Positions 43,433 through 53,979 of a DNA stretch of 64,000 nt are shown one piece after another. Location of the stretch: positions 35,735,564-35,799,563 of the forward strand of contig NC_080561.1 of assembly GCF_030253575.1 (NCBI RefSeq), given 5' to 3'. The DNA comes from Rhododendron vialii. Lineage: Eukaryota; Streptophyta; Magnoliopsida; Ericales; Ericaceae. A program made the translations under genes and the position numbers. Under the pieces are notes generated by a model that was given only the letters and a program-made list of their open reading frames with translations, did not search any database and was not told where the DNA came from. Every line of letters starts with the position of its first letter. Positions within the stretch are counted from its first letter, which is position 1.

Positions 43433-43441
43433 CTTCAAGAA

Positions 43442-44200
43442 TATTGATCTTCCTAAAAATCATATTGATAAGATCATGATTACTATGAATGAAATAGAAA
43501 ATTTATCCTGGTATTTTGATCAATAATTAGAAGTTTCGGACCTAAACTTAGCTATTATTCCGAGAAGTTAGGGTATCACTCTATTTTTTGAAAATTCTTG
43601 CCACTTTTCAATTACTTATATCTCGTATTGTATACTTCTTTATGTGATTTTAAAAAATATTTTCTAATAAAATTAATTGAGATATATCAACAAAATTTAT
43701 ATTGCATATAGTAAAATTTCCTACAAATGTAAAATTTTGGAAAATGATAATAATAGGCCAATAGGCTATCAATAAAGTTAGAAAATGACCCCAAAAAAAA
43801 AAAATACAACTTCCTACGTGTTGAAGTACCTTGGAAATTGTTGAAACTGTATTGAAAATTGTGTTTTTTGGCATTCTTCTCGCCTCAGTGGCAATTCAAT
43901 AGACTGTCAATTGTATAGTCGTAAAAATAAATTTTTTTTTCTAGTTGGGATAGAATGAGTGACTATGGTTTCGACGGTTAAGATGTCCGGCCAACTCACA
44001 CGAATCTCGACTAATTTTTTTCCGACTTGTTAAAAATAAATCATCCATATCGATTTTAAAAAATTTACAATAAATTACTTTTTTACTGTCTTCAAAAATC
44101 GAATCTTGTCGTTCGTGCGGCGACCAAACTCACAAACAAACCGAACGACCAGCGGACCCAATAAAAGCGAGTCCACTGTCACCAGCACTCTCACCGAATA
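43442..44200. other. gene-free stretch upstream of S1FA
   Basis: A piece of the AT-rich dispersed repeat (ATTAATTGAGATATATCAAC, 43674-43710) lies here. The last 250 bp before the S1FA start become GC-richer and probably hold its promoter. Confidence 0.4.
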
Positions 44201-44306
44201 GACAGATCGATCGATCAACTACGTCGCTCGTGTTCAACTCTCGAGCTCTATACACTACGAAGCCGAGGTAGCTGATCACACTCCGGCGACTCCGCCGTCC
44301 GTTCGC

Positions 44307-47300
44307 ATGGTATGCTCAATGAGACTTCAAAAATCTGTATCTCAATTTGGAATTTTTGATTTGTGGTATCTGTCTTGTTTGATCCGGGCTTTAACATATC
44401 TCGTTCTCCATGATCTAGGGTTTGTGTATACGTACGTTTGAGGTGTTATTTGTGCTTGAATTGGTTGATGGATTTGGAAAAAAAGGAGACTAATTTAGAA
44501 CCTGGTTTGGTGCTTCCTGGAGAAATACAGATGCCTAATTACTGATAGTTTGAAAATTTGGGTTGATTTAGCATGTTTAATTTGCGAGATAAGTATTATT
44601 TGAACAGAATACAGGATACAGCTTTAGCGAAACCCGGAACTAGGGGTCGTAGTGAGCAGAAACTAAGTACCTCGGTTATTTATACGAAGGCAGAGATTGA
44701 TACTTTTCTTTTGATCACTCGCACTGTCCGAGCTAGGTTACACGCACATCGACCAATTCCTGGGACTGGCTCCACCAGACTACAAGAGTTTGCAGTACAT
44801 AAGTGGTCTCGAACGTGAGACCTAGGTGTGATCACCAGGCCAACCCCTTGGGGTTAAGGGGGGAGATAGGTTCTGATTTATCCATATAATTTAAGCATGG
44901 TGAGCTATGTGTAGGACTGCATCTGTTGTATCATGTTTATTGTAATATTTAGAGGGGCAATGATGCAGGACAACTGTTAGATTATGTCTATTTTTTAGAA
45001 TGCTGGTGAGTGGTGAACTAAGAGATCAAGTGATTATTAAATTGCCTACAGTCGAGAAGTTAATGGTAGGATAGATATCATAGATTTGTGGTAGAACGAG
45101 CAAGGACACTCTAGGAACATACAAATTCATAAGATGGCAGAACTAGAAGTAACCCCCTTGGCTAGTAAGTAGTAAGGCTAAAACAATATCCAATGAATCT
45201 AGTATGCTTTCATCAAACTAACCTAATGACAGCAAGAAGACACACAAAGTTTAACACTAGATCACAACATGTTCAAACTTTGCATCCTTTTTTTTTCCCT
45301 GGTGAATACAATGAACCATGCAGAATAAAATTCAATTTAACTCATTGTTTGATAGGCTTGGACTCTTTTGTTACCCTGGTGTACCCACTCCTTATATACC
45401 ATGGGCTAACGTATGGAATGCATGTCCAGTGCGTGCTTCCAAATCAGACTGGATCCCCTAATTATTATGATATTCGGAGAAGAAGAAGCGTACATTTGCT
45501 AATGAAGAGGGATTCTAGATTCTCACGTGAATGGGATAGAGAAATTCCATTTTCGAGTTAAGTCCTGTCCCATTTAATTTGGATTACATCCTTAAATGAC
45601 GTCAACATCCTAAATCCAAATTTTATCCAGTACACAATCGCAATAGATTCATGTGTTTAAGAAGGTTCATGGTTTCGTACCCAACTTTTGACTAAATATC
45701 CTTCTTCCCTAAACTTTAGTAGTTAGGTAGTTTCTGATAACTAGGCATGTATCCACACGCACTGCTTATACCCAGGTACTTGTAAAATAGGATATGATTA
45801 TCCATTGCATATTTTTGTGTTTAACTCGTCAAAGGTCATGTATGGTAGAATCCTTTCTGTTCAAATTGCTGTCCCTGTGAAGCATGACTTGTACATTTGC
45901 AGTTTAGTTGATGACATTACTAATTCTAGATTTATTGGCTTTTAGAAGTTTCATGGTCTCAGCAGTGCATTTAATTTTAGGCATTTAGGTAATCCTCTAG
46001 CTCTGTGACCAACAACTGACTCTTACTATACAAGTGTACTTTGGGTTTCTTGTTCTGCCCACTTTTTCAAGCAACATGAGTCAAACACATGACCTTTACT
46101 ACATGACTAACCAGACAATATACAGTCTTGGCAGTTTCACGATTTCAGTACAATATCTACCTCGTTCTATATTTTGGAAAACAGACTTTTGAAGCTCAAT
46201 TAATTATTTAGGTATTTGTTTATTGTTCTTTGCTGACCTCTCTCTGAAAGTTATGCCTCTACTAAAATCTTTTGATGCCAAAAGAAAACTACTCAAAACA
46301 GTGGGCATTGAGTTGCTATTTATGAGTAATTGCTGACCGGATTCTATATCAGTGATTTCGCATCATACAATTTATGGTTAGCCCAATACTCTTTACATGC
46401 ATTTGGGAGGTTGTATGTAGCTACATGTCCGGGGAAGGAAACAATATAGTTATTAGCTTTAAACACTGCATCCTAAGAATTGCATCCCACATCCATGATT
46501 GTTAGAAAAGTCTTTGAAAAACTATGTGCCCGGCTCTTGACGTCATGACTTGCTTTGGATCATAACCAATTGTTTGTGTTTTCTCGTAGTTTGATTATTG
46601 TTTGTTTTATTGGCTCAATGTCTATTATTTGGTAAAGACCACCAACACCAACAGTGATCTGTGCTTGATGAAAGTCGCATTTACAATAGTTGTACCAGCA
46701 TCTCTGGGTGTCAAATTGTGACATTAGACTTGGAAAATGCCTCCAAATCTTCATATTTCAAGCTCTGTAGAAAGCTCATTAATTAGAATATGGGGGTTCA
46801 CTTTAATGTGAGCATAAAGCAAATAGCCTTTATTAGATCGTGTTGAAGTATCTCTGGGTGTCAAACTGGGACAGGAGAGGTTAATTTTGCCTCCAAATTT
46901 TCCATTTCGAGCTTTATAGAAAGTTCATTTATTGGTGTTTTGGGTGCCCTTTGTTGTGACTAGTGAGCAACCTTCAGCTGTTGGTAGCTAGCTGTTATTT
47001 GTTACATATTGGTTGCTAAGCCCCCATTCGTAACAGTCTTTAGGAAGTTTGTTGACAAGAAAACATCATGTTACGCGTCCACTTTGAAGTCACAAATGCT
47101 CAACTATTTTGTCTGTCAAATTGACCTGTTGAAATCATTACAGAGAGCATGGTGATTGTGCGAGTAGTTGGTAGCTTCTACGTGCATTGATGGTTGAATG
47201 TTGATCCATCTATTTGACAATGTCATGGTAATTGCATTTGTGCGGGATTTTAAGTAGTAGCTGAATGAGTATCTTATCTTTCTCAGTTTCTCTTAGTTTT

Positions 47301-47575
47301 GGGCCATTTAGTTTTAGAGATGTGAGACGGATACATTTGTCACCCAATTTGTTGAACAGGAAAACGTGGAAAAGGATCCTGAAGTCAAAGGGTTTAACCC
47401 AGGTTTGATAGTCTTGCTTCTTGTTGGTGGCCTGCTATTAACGTTTCTGGTTGGAAACTACTTACTTTATCTTTATGCGCAAAAGACCGTTCCTCCAAAG
47501 AAAAAGAAACCGGTCTCCAAAAAGAAGATGAAGAAGGAGAGATTGAAGCAAGGTGTTTCAGCACCCGGAGAATAG
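44307..47575 (+). CDS. S1FA: S1FA-type small basic nuclear protein
   Basis: S1FA proteins are plant-specific, 70-90 residues, first described as factors binding the S1F site in the plastid ribosomal rps1 promoter. I place exon 1 as the ATG at 44307-44309 and exon 2 at 47360-47575, joined by a 3050-bp GT-AG intron. The product has 72 residues: an acidic start ([15 protein letters not shown]), one strongly hydrophobic segment ([26 protein letters not shown]) and a Lys-rich tail ([20 protein letters not shown]) ending GVSAPGE. The tail is both the nuclear signal and the proposed DNA-binding region. The hydrophobic segment looks like a membrane anchor, which sits oddly with a transcription factor. 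The alternative is that exon 1 is longer upstream with another start; I saw no better in-frame ATG. Confidence 0.85.
44713..44858 (-). mobile_element. Au-like SINE in the S1FA intron
   Basis: On the minus strand it starts CCCCAAGGGGTTGGCCTGG, contains a B-box-like ACGTTCGAGACC and ends CTAGCTCGGACAGTGCG. It lies antisense to the host gene. Confidence 0.7.
44859..46687 (+). other. S1FA intron, unremarkable part
   Basis: Intron sequence. An open frame of 122 codons at 45193-45561 shows no family signal and no splice context. Confidence 0.5.
46688..46985. repeat. two-copy direct repeat in the S1FA intron
   Basis: ATCTCTGGGTGTCAAATTG (46700) recurs as ATCTCTGGGTGTCAAACTG (46850). Both are followed by TGCCTCCAAAT, TTTC(A/G)AGCT and TAGAAAG(C/T)TCATT. 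The period is about 150 bp and identity about 75%. Confidence 0.65.
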
Positions 47576-47907
47576 GCTTTTTCAACTGTAATATCATCTA
47601 CTGTTTATGTTGAGATGGTGCGTTCAAAATACAAATATCACTCTCCGTGTCTGTTGCCATTTTTCGTGTCCGAGTGATGTTCTCTTCTATTTTCACTCAT
47701 CTTACTGGATAGACATTTAGCATCACAATTAGATATTCACCCTCACAGTGGTATGCTCGGTGATTAGAAAGTAAAACACTGTTTTTTTGGTCTTTCAGGT
47801 CTTGTTCAATGTTCTTTTACGCTCTTCTTTACCATTAGGTAAGGTTATCGGCAAAATTGTGGCCACTCTTGTAAACATTTATAGCAGCTGATAACAAATA
47901 TTCAGGC

Positions 47908-48094
47908 TGGGTTTCCCCTAAACGGAATAAATGGCTTCCCCTGTTGTCTAAACGGACTAAGTGGGTTAAAGTCAACAAAAACACAAATTCTGAGTCAGGT
48001 TATTCTCCTCACATACATCAATTAAAAGTCTATTTAGCGGGAACAACTCGTCTAAACCCCTCAAGCTATAGACAAACTTTTTAGGGGAAACCCA
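47908..48094. mobile_element. small MITE with 15-bp perfect ends
   Basis: TGGGTTTCCCCTAAA and TTTAGGGGAAACCCA bound 187 bp. Inner GTCTAAACGG / GTCTAAACCC pieces are also arranged inversely. No target duplication is clear. Confidence 0.6.
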
Positions 48095-48485
48095 CCCGTC
48101 CCCTAATTAACTACCATTGAAGTGACTGAATACTGGGGAGATTTATATAGGTCGAAGATTATTTTCGCGAATGTGGTTGGGGAGTAGGATGCTGGGACCT
48201 TGAAAAGGGCTGCTTTACTCTTGGAGGGGCTCATAAATTAATTTAGCAAGTTATTACCTCTTTGGTTTATATCTCGCTGTTCGCCATCTTAGTAATTTAT
48301 ATGCTTCCTGTTTCAGTATATGACTCTGCTCTGTGATCACCTTGGATTCATGTGTGATATATTGCCATGGCTACCTTCTTGTTTCTATTATGCCTTTTTG
48401 GGATAGAAATATTGAGCAGCCACTTTACTTTTAAAACTTTTGCTAAGCAAAAAAATAGAGGGGGCGACTAGGCGTAGTTGCTCCA

Positions 48486-48623
48486 CCATAGGGCTCTAGA
48501 CTCACTGAGCACCCCTTGAAGGAGACCCGAAAACCATAGGTGCGTGCTACCCTCCCCATAGGGCTGTAGACTCACGGAGCACCCCCCGAAGGAGACTTGA
48601 AAACCATAGGTGCGCACAAACTG
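48486..48623. repeat. two-copy 70-bp tandem repeat
   Basis: CCATAGGGCTCTAGACTCAC at 48486 recurs at 48556 with one change. The unit continues GAGCACCCC..GAAGGAGAC..GAAAACCATAGGTGCG. It lies between S1FA and the PLAC8 genes. Confidence 0.8.
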
Positions 48624-48824
48624 AGTGCATCACAAAGTTGACATGAAGCATGACCCATCAGAGTAAATGTAATTTTGAAGAAAAAATCCATAGGATAACC
48701 ATCTTTTAATTTGCATTCATCAATCCCTTCCATACTCAATAGGCGCAGACTCAGATAACGTACTATGCACATAAATTACTCAAGAAATTTGAAGTAGTCA
48801 GTTATCAATTCATTTGTCAGGCCA

Positions 48825-48848
48825 TATATATATATATATATATATATA
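48825..48848. repeat. (TA)n microsatellite
   Basis: About twelve TA units in the 3' flank of the first PLAC8 gene. Confidence 0.9.
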
Positions 48849-48889
48849 GTGGGCAATCTGAGAACTGCCAATGCTGAGGCAGAAGCCTC

Positions 48890-51800
48890 TCAGACCCCAT
48901 CACGGCCCATGGCCTGACCTCCAGGTGGGAACATAACCAAGACTCGAGGTTGGTCCTTAAACCCAGGATGGGGAAGCCTACGACGAAGCTCGCGAGCTTC
49001 CTGGCAAAGCGCACACGCATGACAGAAGATATGAGTTGCCCTGTCGCATAACGACTCACATTCCTCATCATCCACAAAACTTCCGCAGCTGCCCTGTTTG
49101 TTCAACCAAAAAACAAGAACAAATTTTCAGCATAGAAACAACAGCAAAGCTCAGGCTGTAATGCTTTTCTTCAAAAAAACATGTTTGGTGCACCATGTAT
49201 TTAAAAGCTTGTGTCCAAATCAAGTAAGAGGGTGGCTGTAGAATTGTCTGGAGTTAACAAGCAAATGCTCCTTGATAAAGGAAACAAAAACTTCACCTGA
49301 CAGTCTATATGAAAAGTGTGTAACCAAGTCTCCAGAAGAAAGACAGCAGGAGTCGCTTGTCTACAGATGACCCCCCGAAAGTGGCGAGTGGGGGAAAGGA
49401 AAAGAAAAGAGAAAAACAACAACAAAAAGTAGTATCTCGATTGGCTGCCAATTGAAAATTCGAAACCCGCTCGAGAGGGCTTCATTACCTAAAAGGAAGT
49501 CGAGAAAAAGCCGAGTCATAGGCCAGTTGAGCCAGGAAAAGGCCGAGAGAGAAACGTGAACAAAAGCAAAGTTACCCTAACTAGAGAGAGGAAAAAAATG
49601 CTCTAGACTAACCCAAGCTTCAACTGTCCCTAGTGGCATATGGATCATGGGGATATACCTCAGTAGCAGGATCCTTCTGAAATGGGTGCGCTCCCTAGAC
49701 GGGAGCTCGAATTGGCGCTCCCAAGACGGGAGCTTAACGGGTGGGAGCTTATCGGGTGTTAATGCAATTATTCTGTTACTTTTAAGGGAGTTATGCCATT
49801 ATGGAAATAAGAATATGAGAATCATATTAGTCAAAAAAATTTCCAAATTGAGAAAGGATGGACGTTGAGAATATAAAACTTCCAATAATTACACTTTAAG
49901 ATCGGAATTTTTTTTAATAAGTTTCACTTTTCCTTTAATGGTTAAGTATTTAAAGATATTTTATATACATATTTTTCTATAAGCTATATACACTTCTTGG
50001 GCGCTTCCAACCTTAGGAGCTTCTAGGTGCCTCGCTCCCCCGCACCCGCCCCGCTTCATGCTACTAAGGGTTATACAGTTCCAACTCTACCACTCTTGAA
50101 TCTGAGCACTTTAGCATTCGAGGGTATGCAGCTTCTACCGGAAAAAAGATATGGAACATATATAATACAAGTGGTAAGTGACTCTTGAAGTAACCAAGAA
50201 TCTCCTCAAGGGCGGGCGCAATCCTCGTTTTTCCAACTGTAACCTGGTACAGTGTAGGGACTAGAGAGCTACTGGCCTAATGCAATTGTCGTGATTCAGC
50301 ACACTCCTTTGTTAGGGGAATAAGGTTGCAGACAAGCGGGCAGCCATCGGAGTTCACCAGGAGGTGCACATCGTAACTGTAGACACACCTCTGGATGAAG
50401 TCGCATACCTTTTTGCTGCTGACCTTGCCGGGATTGCCTTTGGAAGACATTTTTAATTGTCTTAGTTTATCTTTCATTGTTTTTCTCGTCTTGCGCAGGG
50501 GACCCGAAAAAAGGACTAGGGACAGTGTCCTCATAGATCGCCATGGTTACTAAACAAGCAAAGATACATTTACAGGTATGAAAGGACGCAAACATTTCAA
50601 CTCGCAATTTTCAAAAAATCAAGACATAAGGCGGCTGGGACACAGTAACAAACTATCATATGAGAATCAAGCTCTATCATTATACGTACCATTTGATCGC
50701 AATAATACTTCGTGGTAATAGGAGAAAATATAAATCACAACATAGACGAAAAAGAGAATGGTAGACGAAAGCTGAAAGGTGCGTCAACTTAGATACCATC
50801 ACTCTGAATTTAACCGGCCAGCCACTACTAGTTAACTCGAAAATGGAAGAATAACTTGCCTCTAGGTTAAATGTGTGGCGTATAGCAGTACGGCTGGGGT
50901 ATGAAAACCAGGGTGCCAAAACATTCGCGCCAAACAAGGAGTTCCCAATCAAGTATGCACCAGCGTAACGCAAGCAGTGACTGGAAAAAGTCCCAGGAAC
51001 AGAGCCAAGTCTCTCAACATTGCTTCCATACAGGACACACGGAGCCACACTTCCAAGGAGGCCTGCCAAATGCCAAGGTGACTGTAAGAGTACAGATAAA
51101 TCCACAATTGAAAACTCTGAGACCAGAATAAATGCAGAAAGATGACCAGACGAAGCACAGGCAACGTATCGACTAATAGTTTCTGGAGCATTCAAATCGC
51201 AATATCGAATCATCATGAAGGATCACTAGTCAACTTTTGATTTGATCGATCTTCTGTAACATATGTGATTAGTCTGGGAAACATCAACCAGTCAACCACC
51301 GTTAAATTATACTACTCCCTCCGTTCGCCTTTGTTGGTCCATTTTGGGAATTCTAACTTATTAAGGGAACAAAATAATGCTGCTTTTGTAAGATAAATTT
51401 TCTTTTTTGCCCTTCAATTAAAAATTTGGCTCAAAACTGAAATTTTAAATATTGACATGACTTCACAAAAAAGGAAGGGTAAGAAAGGAAATCCATTCTC
51501 TTTTGCACATTGATGTGACTACATGGATAATCTTTGTAGGACTTAAAAAAACATGTTTGTGGACTAACAAATGCGAACGGAGGGAGTACGAAATATGAAA
51601 GTAGACACAAACACACGTACAACTGAACCTGGGGACTCTACTGTCCCTTAAATTATACTACTACCAAATATGAAAGTAGATCTGTTCGGCCAAGATGAAA
51701 TTTGAGCCATCTATTGCCGAGCATGGACGGCTCAGGTGGGCCTCATTTCTACGCGTGTACTTTCCTTGATCTTAAAATGCAGGTGCAACTAATTGTTGAG

Positions 51801-53290
51801 AGCCCCCAAAAGTATGATACTTGTCTGATAGTGATAACAATGGATTGAACTGTTTGAAACATATACTATCTTGCATGACAACATACCAAACCAGATACAG
51901 AGAGACATTGCCGTGCAAATTAAATTACACCGGACTCATTATATACTGGTGAATTTAATGAACAATCTGTCTCTTTATAAAAACACACACACAATTAGGG
52001 TATCTTGCCATTCACCAAATCCTTCATCAAAGGGGAAAAGGGCACAAGATGAGCTCCAAACATTTCTCCAATCTGTATCCAATTACGGAATAACCTCGTT
52101 TATCAAGGATATATATAGACATTTTCTTTGCCAGATTTGGTATTAAAAAACCAGAAGAAGAAGCTTTTAGGACAATTTCGAATTTTTCAAAAAGATTTGA
52201 TGAGAAAGAAAAAAAAAAAAGAAGGATTGGATAATCCATTTTCATAAAAATGGGTTAGGAGGAATTTTGGGGATACGTGCAGAAACCTTCCCAAAACAAA
52301 AAACCAAATGAACAACCATTGGAGTTGGTTAATATCAAACCAAGCTTTTTACCAAATGTGTTACTCAAATTTGATAAATACATAAAAATGAATAACGTAA
52401 AGATTGGAGATGGACTTCTACATCTATTATTAGTATTATAAAGGGAACGTCAATTTTGAGACTGATGCACATTTTAGTTTCTTAAACTACCAAGAAGTAA
52501 ATAAAAAATGTTATCATTTTCTTCTCCCCTCTTTTCTGCTTTCACATCTCAAATTTCATCACAGATCAATCTCAATTAAAGATTTTCCTCTATATCTCTT
52601 TTGCATAATACGATTTGCAAACAAATGGTGCGCCCGGGCGTTTAGTGCCTATGCAAATACACATTCATAATTCTCTATTTGTTTCACCCAAAGTCACATA
52701 ATGCACGTCTGGGCGCGGGTGCAAGAGCACAAGCGCGAGTATGAAAGCATCTTTCAAAAAACTCCCAAGAAGCTAGAATTTGTGAGTGCGAAAATTGAAA
52801 GCGCGAGCGCAGAGCGAGAATTGAGAGCGGCAGTGAAAGCTATTTTGAAGGTTTCACCCCCACAACAGAAAAAATATAACGACTACCAATGCCCCCATTA
52901 AAATTGAGCGTCAATTAAGAGATCAGATTTTAAATAAAAGAAAAAAGGAAAACGAGACTCACAAACTTCGACATCGCTGCTACAGAACTCATCGTTACGT
53001 CCAAGGCAATCGAAGAGGCCGGAGCTCCACCCGGCCCGACACACTGGCTCCCCCACGGCGCTGCCCCGCCCAAGCGGCACTCCATCCGCCATCCACCCGT
53101 AGGTGGGGCCGAAAGGTCCCTTTGGCGGGAGCGGAGGCGGTGAAGGAGACTGTTTTATCGTAACAGAAACGGCAGGCGGGGGAGGAGGAGGAGGAGCGGA
53201 GGCGGTTTTCCTGGGTTCCTTCTCCTTGTCATGGTGTGGTGCGTCTGATTGAGGTCCTAGAAGGGGGCTGGATTCCTCCAAATCCGCCAT
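48890..53290 (-). CDS. PLAC8 / cell number regulator protein (copy A)
   Basis: Cys-rich PLAC8 family protein. Relatives control organ cell number or act in Ca2+ and heavy-metal transport at the plasma membrane. I place exons at 53290-52963, 51062-50860 and 49093-48890 (phases agree; 244 residues). The N terminus is acidic and then Pro-rich (SAPPPPPPPAVSV). The family core follows: WSSGLFDCLGRNDEFCSSD, CLLGSVAPCVLYGSNVERLG, LAPWFSYPSRTAIR, CHACALCQEARELRRR, GFKDQPRVLVM, ending PPGGQAMGRDGV. Intron 1 is GT-AG. Intron 2 uses a GC donor (GAG|GCAAGT) and a CAG acceptor. After the second intron about ten residues (FEALNRSCGC in relatives) are missing without loss of frame, apparently a small deletion at the exon 3 start. 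It closely matches what I recall of Arabidopsis At2g37110. Copy B lies 690 bp upstream. Confidence 0.88.
51315..51586. mobile_element. Stowaway-type MITE in PLAC8 copy A intron 1
   Basis: The ends CTCCCTCCGTTCGCCTTTGT and ACAAATGCGAACGGAGGGAG lie between TA dinucleotides (51313-51314 and 51587-51588). 272 bp, very well preserved, so probably a recent insertion. Confidence 0.9.
52680..52870 (-). repeat. intron segment shared by both PLAC8 copies
   Basis: The stretch from CACGTCTGGGCGCGGGTGCA through TAGAATTTGTGAGTGCG resembles 56640-56770 in intron 1 of copy B (CACGTGCG..., AAAATTTGAGGATGAGAA). The shared intron sequence shows that the tandem duplication included introns. Confidence 0.6.
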
Positions 53291-53317
53291 TTAGAAGGAG
53301 AACGAAACCCTGTGAAG

Positions 53318-53322
<5 letters not shown>

Positions 53323-53366
<44 letters not shown>
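53323..53366 (-). promoter_or_regulatory. (GA)22 tract in PLAC8 copy A leader
   Basis: An unbroken GA run 33 bp upstream of the start codon reads as (TC)n on the gene's strand. It is a likely leader or GAGA-factor site and probably length-variable. Confidence 0.65.
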
Positions 53367-53369
<3 letters not shown>

Positions 53370-53979
53370 GTTTCTTTGGTTGGGTTCTCTCACCCAAAAC
53401 AAACAACAGGGGCAATCGAGGCGAGCAGAGTTTGCGGAAGTTTTTTAATAGTAGTTCATGCATTGCATGCGGTGCTAATTATGGGGTTTGTTTATTTGCA
53501 TGACGCCCTCACCAAAAATGGAAAATGCTCTGGACACGAAGATGAGGGAAAATTAGTCTATTGCCTTTGGGGCAACGCCACCAGGTGCTGAAGACCCCCT
53601 TTTCACTACGCGTTATTGTGGGGCACGAGGTAAAGTGTGTAGATCGCATCACACCATGCGTAGCAGTGTGATTATTGGAGCACCGCCCGCAGAATGTTCC
53701 AAGAGTTTTTTTCACTACAAAATAAGTGCTCGAGGTACATTGTTCATCACAAAATCATTGGTGTGGATTCCACCCGTGAAAACATGAACTCTTTTGGCAG
53801 AATGTTGGAAACATCAACTCTAACTGTCTAACTTCTGAGTCAAATCAGCTGCTGCATCAGCCTAGCTACTGTGCTCGTAATATTTACAAGTAATGAAACA
53901 AATGTTTCATTTCACTCTCCCTTTCGAAAACACAGAAATAGCTGCTCCCACTCTACTTCCTCCTCATTTTGTCCCCCTC

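Noticed and set aside
45193-45561. 122-codon open frame in the S1FA intron
   Set aside because: No recognisable domain and no splice or promoter context.
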